DNA of 64,000 bases. Source: Pseudomonas entomophila (GTDB lineage Bacteria > Pseudomonadota > Gammaproteobacteria > Pseudomonadales > Pseudomonadaceae). Under the pieces are notes generated by a model, which had not been told where the DNA came from, did not search any database, and saw nothing but the letters and a program-made list of their open reading frames with translations. Location: assembly GCF_029478665.1 (NCBI RefSeq), contig NZ_JARPQB010000015.1:124001-188000 (forward strand), given 5' to 3'. The translations under genes were made by a program, and so were the position numbers. Positions within the stretch are counted from its first letter, which is position 1. Each line of letters starts with the position of its first letter. Below are positions 9,156 to 17,500 of the stretch, piece by piece.

Positions 9156-9462
9156 GCGACACCTTCCGATCCCCCACCGAGAAACATTGGAAGCTGAGAA
9201 CCGATTGCCCTTTTTAGTTATGAAGTCGCGGTAGACACCCAAATGCTACGCTAGCTAACTATTTTAGCCGCGCTGGGTCGCCACGCTATGCAGATTCGCG
9301 ATAGCCATCGGGTGGCTTGAAGGGGCCAAAGGCGTGACTGCAACGTTCATCCGCATGGGCCGCACCGCTGGTCTGCCATGCCACTCAGGTCAGCGAAACA
9401 GGCGTCTACTGGTGGGCAGTCCCTGTGGCACGACCAAGAAGACACCCCCGAGGTGCACGCCC
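9156..9462. other. Intergenic stretch without a recognisable gene
   Basis: About 300 bp, visibly poorer in G+C than the flanks, containing an A+T-rich CTAGCTAACTATTTTA near 9251 that could hold a promoter. I see no RNA gene or repeat. Confidence 0.5.
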
Positions 9463-9720
9463 ATGAAACACATCCATAAGTTGGTGCAGCAACGTCGTCG
9501 ACAATTGCATGTGCATATGTCGCCCAGCGGGTTGCAATCCACACCAGACGAAAGCTGGCCGATGTCGGCACGCAGTGCCCCGGCGCAGGAAGGTCGCAAG
9601 ACCATGGATAAAAGACAGGCACTCGAAGCGCTCGACCATGGACTGAACAACATAGCCAGCTTGCACGCCGCCAAATTGACCGCCCGGAAGGTAAAATCCA
9701 CGGCCGCTGTACAAACCTGA
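9463..9720 (+). CDS. Hypothetical basic protein (doubtful)
   Basis: An 85-codon open frame beginning at ATG 9463, a short distance after a possible GAGG ribosome site. The product is basic and rich in Arg, His and Ser at the N-terminus, with a possible helix (KRQALEALDHGLNNIASLHA) near the C-terminus. I recognise no family, and an overlapping minus-strand frame is open too. It is listed because it lies between real genes with a usable start, but it may be noise. Confidence 0.25.
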   Translation: MKHIHKLVQQRRRQLHVHMSPSGLQSTPDESWPMSARSAPAQEGRKTMDKRQALEALDHGLNNIASLHAAKLTARKVKSTAAVQT

Positions 9721-9810
9721 GCGTGTTGCCGTCAGGTTCTTTATTGTCAGTGAGCACTCCAGGTTTGCTATCGTGGCGCCTCAGAACTTGGCGGCACGGA
9801 AGCAGCACGC

Positions 9811-10136
9811 ATGGCGGCATGGAAAACCCTGGTCGTTGCCCTCCTGGCAACGATCACCGCACAAGGTTTGGCGGACGAAAAAAAGGTACATACGAAGGGG
9901 TCATGTTGATGATAACGATACTCCCTTTCACTCCCTTGACAGCAACCACCGCGCTTTCCGAATCGGCGAAGGACAACTTCAAGCCCGCCAAGGCCGATGC
10001 ACTCACCTTCATTGGCTCAGGGGGCGAGATACGAGGGGCGCAGTTCGAGCAGGCCGTCCGTTACTATCACGCTGCCCACGACCCTGCGCCCATGACGGAT
10101 GATCAGCTGGCCCTCGCGATAGTGACGGCATTCTGA
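9811..10136 (+). CDS. DUF2388-family secreted protein, needs a -1 frameshift
   Basis: The ATG at 9811 opens a typical signal peptide (MAAWKTLVVALLATITAQGLA) in one frame, which stops at TGA 9907-9909. The DUF2388 body (ADALTFIGSGGEIRGAQFEQ) lies in the -1 frame and ends at 10136. The frames meet at GAA AAA AAG (9877-9885), where A-AAA-AAG is exactly the dnaX-type slippery heptamer, in phase. A -1 slip gives 108 residues: signal peptide, KKGTYEGVMLM, then DUF2388. Alternatives are a one-base indel in the A7 run (decay or sequencing error), or internal initiation at 9903/9909 behind AAGGGG, yielding a product without a signal. Function of DUF2388 is unknown. Confidence 0.6.
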
Positions 10137-10215
10137 GCCATTGCTGCCCTCTGCCAAGCGCCCCCTGTATCGCCTGAACAACCAGGCAACGCCCTCGCCC
10201 GGTAGTACCCCAGGC

Positions 10216-11031
10216 TCAATAACGGCGATGAGGATCGTTGTAGGCGCTCCAGTCGAAGCCGAAGTGCCCACTGTTACTGCCCGGATTGTAGTTTTCCATC
10301 AACACGTTGCGTTGCACCGTGTCCCAATCCAGCGGCGGGACGGCATTGCCCGACGGAACGATGACCCGCTTGCGCTGGGTGATTGCCGACAGGTAGTACA
10401 GGTCGACCCGCGAGCCCACCGGCTGGGTCTTGCTGTAGGCGAACACGTTGGCATTCTGCCGCCCAGCCGAAGTGGCGTTATGCGCATAGACCAGCACGAC
10501 CTGGTAGATGACAAAAGTCCCAGGCCCCTTCATTTCAGTGGTATCGGTAAACGACTGCGTGGTGGACCAGGACTCGCTGCGTGTAAACCCGGTGGAAATC
10601 TCCGAACCCACGTTGACGATATCGATGTTGGCGCCAACGCTGTACTTGGCGTTGACACTGGATTCGAAGGATTGGGTGTGGCCCTTGGTCAGCTGATAAC
10701 TGAGCGTGGTGGTCACATTCTGGGGAATGGAGATGGTCTCCACATATTGCAGATAGGCAAACACAGGGCGGGTATAGGTGCCCCAATTCTGCTTGCCGAT
10801 ATAGATATCGCCATAAACGGTGATACCGTCCACCCAGCAACCTTGCTTGGGTGAGCTGTAGTCCAGCAGATAACCATCGATTGCAAAGTCGCCCTTCTTG
10901 GTCGGGTACTGATCGAAGCTGCCAGACAGGTTGGAAGTCAACGCGGCGCGAGTGCTTACAGCCTCCTTGCTCACCTCGTCAAGTTCGATCGAATGGCTCT
11001 GAGGCTGGCCCAACTCTTCCTTGATCGTCAT
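10216..11031 (-). CDS. mnl: Monalysin, beta-barrel pore-forming toxin (pro-form)
   Basis: A 271-residue product, the length I recall for monalysin of P. entomophila, and nearly every stretch I remember is present (start MTIKEELGQPQSHSIELDEV, end HFGFDWSAYNDPHRRY). In that species it is made as a protoxin, trimmed of about 33 N-terminal residues by the protease AprA, and forms oligomeric pores in insect gut cells. No signal peptide is visible, as expected. Residues about 105-165 are a Ser/Thr-rich alternating segment suited to the membrane hairpin. The start at 11031 is preceded by GAGGGTAGGA; 85 upstream in-frame codons are not protein-like. G+C is visibly lower than in neighbours, suggesting horizontal acquisition. 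Confidence 0.93.
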   Translation of the reverse strand: MTIKEELGQPQSHSIELDEVSKEAVSTRAALTSNLSGSFDQYPTKKGDFAIDGYLLDYSSPKQGCWVDGITVYGDIYIGKQNWGTYTRPVFAYLQYVETISIPQNVTTTLSYQLTKGHTQSFESSVNAKYSVGANIDIVNVGSEISTGFTRSESWSTTQSFTDTTEMKGPGTFVIYQVVLVYAHNATSAGRQNANVFAYSKTQPVGSRVDLYYLSAITQRKRVIVPSGNAVPPLDWDTVQRNVLMENYNPGSNSGHFGFDWSAYNDPHRRY

Positions 11032-11295
11032 CGTCCTACCCTCGTTGAATGAGTTCAAAGTGCCAGATGGCGCTGCGAAGTATCGAAGGTTGCACAGGAT
11101 GCTCAAGGCCGTTTTGCCGCGTCGCACATGCAGTGATTGGCGCCGGCAGGCGTAAGCACACCGCCCGCCTTCATTTAATTCAACGACTTGCAACGAGATG
11201 TACCCCGAAAGATTTGGCAACATTTCCAGATCGCCAGATTGCCAGGTCCGTGAAACTGAACGTGACGGATGCTGTCTGTTTGCCATCGGTCAGAC

Positions 11296-11456
11296 TAGGG
11301 TTTGTACGAAAAGTCGTCGAGCGGCGATCAGGCAAGGCGAAAACAGGCGAGGAACGGTCGGAGTCGCGCACGACTTGACTGGTTGTCAATGAGCATTCCG
11401 AGCCTGTTTTCAACGCAGCATGATCGTCGCGCAGACACTTTTCGTACAAAGCCTAA
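11296..11456. mobile_element. MITE-like imperfect palindrome with ~19-bp terminal inverted repeats
   Basis: The ends TAGGGTTTGTACGAAAAGT (11296-11314) and ACTTTTCGTACAAAGCCTA (11438-11456) are inverted copies with one mismatch. Homology continues inward on both arms: CGATCA (left 11325-11330) faces TGATCG, and GAAAACAGGC (left 11339-11348) faces GCCTGTTTTC (right 11402-11411). The element is about 160 bp and has no coding capacity. It fits a MITE or a solo end pair of an insertion sequence; the family is not identified and I see no target-site duplication. It lies upstream of the monalysin gene. Confidence 0.6.
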
Positions 11457-11591
11457 GGTCGCCCGACTCGACTTGCGGGCTGACAGGATCCACATCGCGG
11501 CTCCCTTCCAGGACGGCCTCGACTTCCCAGTTCACCCGCGCGCCCCCTCTGCGGGGGCAGCTACCACTTATCAAGGCTGAAAGAGCGAACC

Positions 11592-12407
11592 ATGAAACAC
11601 AACATTCTCCTTGTTGCCGTCTGTGCAGCCCTGCTTCAGGCGTGCACCCCGGCTACCACTTCCCATGAAGGGTCGCCTTCCATGCCCACCACTTCCTCGT
11701 CTGTCGCAGCCCAGCCAGCACTCTCGGCCTACTACTGGAACCTGGCATCCGCCAAAGATGCTTCCGGCAATCCAATCGCCAGCCTGGACAATGGCGTCGA
11801 ACGCAAGCTGCGGCTGAACTTCTTCGACAAGAAACTGAACATCAGCGGCGGCTGCAACGCTCAGTTCGGAGGCTACAGCTATCAGGACGGTTTACTGAAG
11901 GTGCAGCCACTCGCCTCGACCCTGATGGCCTGCGACAAGCGCCTGATGGACCTGGATGCCCAAGTCGGCCGCCTGTTCAAGGGTGACCTGCGCACGGTCA
12001 TCACCACGACCGGCCCGGAGCCTGAGCTGCAGCTGACGGCTCAGGACGGCTCGGTGCTGAAGTTCCAGGGTGAAGCCACCCCAGAGACCCGCTACGGGAG
12101 CAAGGGCGAGATCAAGTTCCTGGAGGTGGCCGCCAAGCAGGTCAAGTGCAGCCACCCGCTGATCCCGAACTACCAGTGCCTGCAGGTACGCGAACGCCGT
12201 TATGACGACGCCGGCCTGCAACTGCCGACCGAAGGCACCTGGCATCCGCTGTACCAGTCCATCGAAGGCTATGAGCACCATGACGGCGTGCGCACCGTGT
12301 TGCGAGTGAAGCAATACGAATGGAAGAACCCACCCGCCGATGCTCCATCGCAAGTCTACGTGCTGGACCTGATGGTCGAGCAGGACGCTTCGGGCAAAGG
12401 CAAGTAA
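11592..12407 (+). CDS. META / DUF4377 domain lipoprotein
   Basis: A 271-residue lipoprotein with lipobox LLQAC (Cys18), so anchored in the outer membrane or periplasm. Residues about 45-155 form a META (HslJ-like) domain with WNLASA, SGGCNAQFGGY and MACDKRLMDLDA. Residues about 170-265 form a DUF4377 domain with KQVKCSHPLIPNYQCLQVRE and EGYEHHDGVRTVLRVK. The two-domain order is known from other proteobacteria, and HslJ is linked to novobiocin resistance in E. coli. The exact role is unknown. Confidence 0.85.
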   Translation: MKHNILLVAVCAALLQACTPATTSHEGSPSMPTTSSSVAAQPALSAYYWNLASAKDASGNPIASLDNGVERKLRLNFFDKKLNISGGCNAQFGGYSYQDGLLKVQPLASTLMACDKRLMDLDAQVGRLFKGDLRTVITTTGPEPELQLTAQDGSVLKFQGEATPETRYGSKGEIKFLEVAAKQVKCSHPLIPNYQCLQVRERRYDDAGLQLPTEGTWHPLYQSIEGYEHHDGVRTVLRVKQYEWKNPPADAPSQVYVLDLMVEQDASGKGK

Positions 12408-12417
12408 GCGCACCGTT

Positions 12418-12449
12418 GGTTGCAGGCTGATGTCAATCTGCCTGCAACC
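12418..12449. terminator. Inverted repeat after the META lipoprotein
   Basis: A 10-bp perfect stem, GGTTGCAGGC and GCCTGCAACC, with a 12-base loop lies just after the stop codon. There is no U-run, so it is a possible intrinsic or bidirectional terminator, or a processing hairpin. Confidence 0.45.
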
Positions 12450-12479
12450 TGATAATCATGCCGAGCAGTCATCCGATCG

Positions 12480-12723
12480 ATGCCTGTGGTGAAAGAGCAT
12501 GGGCTCAGCCGTCAGTCCCCATACAACTGTCTTCATACCTATGCGACAATGCGCGCAATGTTCGGCCTCAACCCCCGCATTTTTCGCCCAACAGCTCGGG
12601 CACAGCGTGCAAATGCTCTCATCGGCGTATGCACGCTGGATCAACTCGTCAAGCGACTGGCAGGAGCTCGAAAAGCTCCAGATTGGTCCGAAATTGCTCC
12701 GTAGCTGCAAAGACGCCACGTAA
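12480..12723 (+). pseudogene. C-terminal remnant of a phage-type tyrosine recombinase (integrase)
   Basis: Two frames together rebuild the catalytic end of an integrase. One reads SPYNCLHTYATM near 12513-12548; the next frame continues PAFFAQQLGHSVQMLSSAYA, then RWINSSSDWQELEKLQIGPKL to 12723. Intact relatives have RHTYAT and NPAFIAQQLGHSVQM. A frameshift lies between the blocks, and the catalytic Arg of the RHT motif is Leu here, so it is dead. No N-terminal half or attachment repeat is visible. It marks the right edge of the monalysin islet. Confidence 0.7.
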
Positions 12724-12743
12724 GTTATTGATAGGTAAGGCAC

Positions 12744-14330
12744 TTGATCTCCACCGCTAATATCACCATGCAGTTCGGCTCCAAGCCGCTGTTCGAGAAC
12801 GTCTCGGTCAAATTCAACAACGGCAACCGCTACGGCCTGATCGGCGCCAACGGTTGCGGCAAGTCGACCTTCATGAAGATCCTCGGCGGCGACCTGGAGC
12901 CCTCCGGCGGCCAGGTGATGCTCGAGCCGAACACCCGCCTGGGCAAACTGCGCCAGGATCAGTTCGCCTACGAAGAGTTCACCGTGATCGACACCGTGAT
13001 CATGGGCCACGAGCAGCTGTGGAAGGTCAAGGCCGAGCGCGACCGTATCTACTCGCTGCCGGAAATGACCGAAGAAGACGGCATGGCCGTCGCCGAGCTG
13101 GAAACCGAGTTCGCCGAGATGGACGGCTACACCGCCGAATCCCGCGCCGGCGAGCTGCTGCTGGGCCTGGGTATTCCGCTGGAGCAGCACTTCGGCCCGA
13201 TGAGCGAAGTGGCCCCGGGCTGGAAACTGCGCGTGCTGCTGGCCCAGGCGCTGTTCTCCGACCCGGACGTGCTGCTGCTCGACGAACCGACCAACCACCT
13301 GGACATCAACACCATCCGCTGGCTGGAAACGATCCTCACGGCGCGTAACAGCACCATGATCATCATTTCCCACGACCGTCACTTCCTCAACAGCGTCTGC
13401 ACCCACATGGCCGACCTGGACTACGGTGAGCTGCGCCTGTTCCCCGGCAACTACGACGAGTACATGACCGCCGCGACCCAGTCCCGCGAGCAGTTGCTGT
13501 CGGACAACGCCAAGAAGAAAGCCCAGATCGCCGAACTGCAGACCTTCGTCAGCCGCTTCTCGGCCAACGCCTCCAAGGCCAAGCAGGCCACCTCGCGCGC
13601 CAAGCAGATCGACAAGATCCAGCTGGCCGAGGTCAAGCCGTCGAGCCGGGTCAGCCCGTTCATCCGCTTCGAGCAGACCAAGAAACTGCACCGCCAGGCG
13701 GTGATCGTCGACAAGATGGCCAAGGCCTTCGACGACAAGGTGCTGTTCAAGGACTTCAGCTTCACCATCGAAGCCGGCGAGCGCGTGGCCATCATCGGCC
13801 CCAACGGCATCGGCAAGACCACCCTGCTGCGCACCCTGGTCGGTGAAATGACCCCGGACAAGGGCGAAGTGAAGTGGACCGACAGCGCCGAAGTGGGCTA
13901 CTACGCCCAGGACCACGCCCACGACTTCGAGGACGACGTCACCCTGTTCGACTGGATGGGCCAGTGGACCAGCGGCGAGCAGGTGATCCGCGGCACCCTG
14001 GGGCGCATGCTGTTCTCCAACGATGAGATCCTCAAGTCGGTGAAGGTGATTTCCGGGGGTGAGCAAGGCCGCATGCTGTTCGGCAAGCTGATCCTGCAGA
14101 AGCCCAACGTGCTGGTCATGGACGAACCGACCAACCACCTGGACATGGAGTCGATCGAGGCGCTGAACCTGGCGCTGGAGAACTACCCGGGCACCCTGCT
14201 GTTCGTCAGCCATGACCGAGAGTTCGTGTCGTCGCTGGCCACTCGCATCATCGAGCTGACGCCAGATGGGGTGGTGGATTTCAGCGGCACTTATGACGAC
14301 TACCTGCGTAGCCAGGGTGTGCTGGTCTGA
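12744..14330 (+). CDS. ybiT: ABC-F family ATPase YbiT
   Basis: A 528-residue cytoplasmic ABC-F protein with tandem ATPase domains, presumed to act on ribosomes; no membrane segments. It starts at TTG 12744, with TAAGG upstream. Walker A motifs are GANGCGKST (near residue 35) and GPNGIGKTT (near 353); Walker B motifs are both DEPTNHLD. The second signature is SGGEQGR, while the first is degenerate, as in YbiT. The interdomain linker is charged and helical. The N-terminus [18 protein letters not shown] matches E. coli YbiT closely, which distinguishes it from EttA, Uup and YheS. Confidence 0.92.
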   Translation: MISTANITMQFGSKPLFENVSVKFNNGNRYGLIGANGCGKSTFMKILGGDLEPSGGQVMLEPNTRLGKLRQDQFAYEEFTVIDTVIMGHEQLWKVKAERDRIYSLPEMTEEDGMAVAELETEFAEMDGYTAESRAGELLLGLGIPLEQHFGPMSEVAPGWKLRVLLAQALFSDPDVLLLDEPTNHLDINTIRWLETILTARNSTMIIISHDRHFLNSVCTHMADLDYGELRLFPGNYDEYMTAATQSREQLLSDNAKKKAQIAELQTFVSRFSANASKAKQATSRAKQIDKIQLAEVKPSSRVSPFIRFEQTKKLHRQAVIVDKMAKAFDDKVLFKDFSFTIEAGERVAIIGPNGIGKTTLLRTLVGEMTPDKGEVKWTDSAEVGYYAQDHAHDFEDDVTLFDWMGQWTSGEQVIRGTLGRMLFSNDEILKSVKVISGGEQGRMLFGKLILQKPNVLVMDEPTNHLDMESIEALNLALENYPGTLLFVSHDREFVSSLATRIIELTPDGVVDFSGTYDDYLRSQGVLV

Positions 14331-14377
14331 TCTGAAGCGAACAGCGGCCTGCACTGCCGGTCGCGTAGCTTGACCCC

Positions 14378-14502
14378 GCCGCTCGCCGGCAAGCCGGCTC
14401 CTACTGACCTCGTAGGAGCCAGCCTTGCTGGCGAACACCGGCAACGCCGGTGCCATACACCGAGTTGTCTGACTCGCCGGCAGGCCGGCTCACAGGGAAC
14501 GG
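14378..14502. repeat. REP cluster (GCCGGCAAGCCGGC class, degenerate)
   Basis: Several partial REP arms follow one another: CTCGCCGGCAAGCCGGCTCC, then GTAGGAGCCAGCCTTGCTGG, a CACCGGC/GCCGGTG palindrome and CGCCGGCAGGCCGGCTCA. They fill the gap between the convergent ends of ybiT and the haemagglutinin gene and may help end both transcripts. Confidence 0.75.
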
Positions 14503-14523
14503 CTTTGCCAATGGGGGCTGTCC

Positions 14524-17500
14524 TCAGAGCAGCAGATTGCCCCGCTCCTCTTCGGTCAACTGGGCCTTCGCCCGCTCATCCAGCGCTCCGGCGCCCAGCA
14601 CCTGCACCGGGCTCTGACGGTTGTACTGCGGGTTCAGGCTTGCCCCGTCCTGCCTCGGCACCAACCTTTCCCCCCCAAAACCCAGCACCTGCACGGTGAT
14701 CACCGACGGCTGCCGCGCCCTGGCCGCCGACTGCTGCTGACGGCCAGCCTCCTCCGCCGCCTGGGTGGCCGACGAGGCCGCCGCGCTGGCCGAGGCGATC
14801 GCCCCGGTATTCACCGAGGCCACCACCGGCATGCCCTTGGCGTCGCCCTGGACCTGGATGTTGGCGGCGTTGACCACCTGCAACGCGGCGATGTTGACGT
14901 TGCCCGACACGCGGATCCCGGCCTCGCCGGCATCGATGGTGCCCAACGGCGCGATCAGGTCGATGTCGCCCGGCGGCACCTCGGCGATCGGGTTGAGCGT
15001 GGCGATACCGGCACCGGTGCTGGGTACGCTGGGCGCCAGGCCGACGTTGCCCCACAGGTCGTAGGTGCGTTTGGGCGGGGTGTAGACCACGGTGGTCTTC
15101 GAGCCGCGGCCGGCATTGATGTCGCCGCTGGCCGACCAGCCGAGGATCGAGCCGCCGAAGGTGGTCATGATGCGGCTCTGGCCAAGCAGGATGCTGCCCT
15201 GGGCATACAGCTGGATATCGCCGCTGCCCTGGGTGATCACCCCGGCGCTGGCCGGTGGCGCCGCGCCCTCGATACCGAACACCTGCTGGCCGCCTGGTGT
15301 CAGCACCTGGATATCGCCACCGAAGTCGGTGTGGATACCGGAGCCGCCGTGGAACGTAGCGTTGCCGCCGTAGCGGATCAGGTTGCCAGCCACGTCGCGC
15401 TCGGGGAACAGCGCGGCGATGGCCTGCCGCCCGCGCAGGTAGCTACTGGTGCGTGGACCGTCGACGTCGTTGTATTCGCGCCCGCCCTCGCGCAGTTCTG
15501 CGAAATACACCTGGCGGGCGAAGATACGCTGCTGTTCGGCGGGCAGCGTGGCGAACAAGGCGCGTGCCGCTTCGCCGTCACCCTCGAAGGCATGGCGCTC
15601 GCGCAACCAGCCCTGCAACGCGTGCTCGTAGACTTTCGCGACCTTGTCCGGTTGCCCGCCCAGTGGCTGCGACGGGTCGGCCAAGCGTGCCGGGTCCAGG
15701 TAGCGGCGCAGCAGGCCAGCGTAGTCGGGGCCGTGCTCGCCGGCACCGACGATCAGCGCGATGGAGGCGCCATCGCTGCCGCCGCCACCCACCCGGCCGA
15801 TGCTGTTGATCGCCGCTTCCTGGTAGGCCGAACCCACACCCTGCCCCGACTGGAACAGGTTGCGCCCGGCTACCACTTCCAACAGCCCGGGGCCTGCGAC
15901 GTTGAAGGTGCTCAGGCGAATATCGCGCCCCGCGCTGACCAGCGACACGTCGTTGCGCTCGCCATGGATGATCAGGTTGCCGGTGGACTGCACCGTGCCC
16001 TGGTTGCTGAACCGTGAATGGGCAAGCTCACCCGGTGCGTCACGCCGCCCCTCCAGGGGCACGCCGGCATTGACGATGTCGCGCCCGGCCATGATCCGCG
16101 TCGGCCCTGCGCCCTGGTACAGCTTCAGGCCGCTGCCGCTGAAGGTGATCAGCTCGCCGGTGTTCAGGCCGACGATGTCGCCTTGCAATGCGTAGAAGCG
16201 CGAAGGCGCGCGCGGATCCGCCGCCACGAGCGAGTAGGTGTTCAGGCCATAGGTGTACAACGGGTAGCTGCCCCGCTCGCCGGCCAGGTCGCCATGCAGG
16301 TTGCCGGCCTTGGTCTGGCCATTGGTCAACCGGCCCAGGAACGCCGGGCGCTCCGGTGTGGCGAGCGGCGTGCTGTCGGTGCCGGCCTGGCTGATCACAT
16401 AGCCACCGGCATAGATCGAGTTGCCGGCCAGCAGTTGCAGTTCGCTGTTGGCCGACGGCGCGGTCATCAATGAGTAGGGCGAACTCTGGGCAATGCCCAT
16501 ATCAGCGGCGGAGCTGCCGTAGTACAGGCTGCCATTGGCCGCGACCGCGCGCAGGGCGGTCGGATAGAACAGGCGCCCGCCGTCGAGCGACAGGTTGACG
16601 CTGGCGCTTCTGCTTTCATACGGCGCCACCACCGGCACCAGGTTGCCGCCCGCGCTGAGCAGGTCGACCGCGGTGTCCGCCCGCCACAGCGAGAACCAGC
16701 TGAAGCCATCGGCCTTGTAGGCCCGGCCATCGTCGCCGGTGAACGGCAAGGTGTTGTACTGCGCTACCCGGCCAGCATCGCCGACACCTTGCACCACCAC
16801 ATCGCCGCGCGCCTGCAGGCGCACCGCGCTGTCACCCGGCGCCAGCAGCAACCCGCCAAGCGCGCTGGCACGGGTGGCGGTGTAAGGGTCGTAGGCGCGG
16901 GACTCGTGGGTATCGTGGAAGTTGTTGTAGCTGCCGTATTGCGGCTGGATCACCCCGACGCTCGCCGCCTCGACGCCCAGGGCGCCGCGCAGGTTGACCA
17001 AGGTGCCGGCCAGGTCCGTATTCACCTTCGCGGCCGCGACTGCGCCCAGCCCCGGGTTGAGGCCGCCACCCACGCGCAGGTCGAGGTCGCCGCCACCGGT
17101 CTGCACCACCTGGCCATCGGCAGCGACCCGGCCACTGCTGGCCACCACCAGGTTCAGGCCCTGGCTGCGCTCGATGGCGGACAGCTGCGCGTCGCTGGCC
17201 TGCAGCAAACCCGCATCCCCCGCCACCGAGACGGCCAGGTTGCCGCCGCCCAAGGTACCGATGCCGGTGAACCCGACCAACCACGGGTCGACGGGGTCTG
17301 CGCCCGGCTTCTGCGCATAGGTGCCGAAGTTGATGCCCCAGGCCGCCGGCGTTCCCGCCTCGCGCTGGCCCTGGCGCCACAGCCAACTGCCGACGCCGGC
17401 CGTGACCTGCTGTGGACGGACACCGCCCGCCTCCTGCTTGCCGACCATCAGGTTGCCGGTCAGGTTGCCGCCCGCCTCGATGCGCACGTTACCGCCCTGC

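Noticed and set aside
9347..9850. Minus-strand frames of 100-167 codons upstream of the DUF2388 gene
   Set aside because: Proline/Cys/Arg-rich text without a start context, overlapping the promoter and signal peptide region on the plus strand.
12456..14456. 666-codon minus-strand open frame opposite ybiT
   Set aside because: It is antisense to a clear ABC-F gene with intact Walker motifs; the product is V/H/Q-rich shadow sequence.
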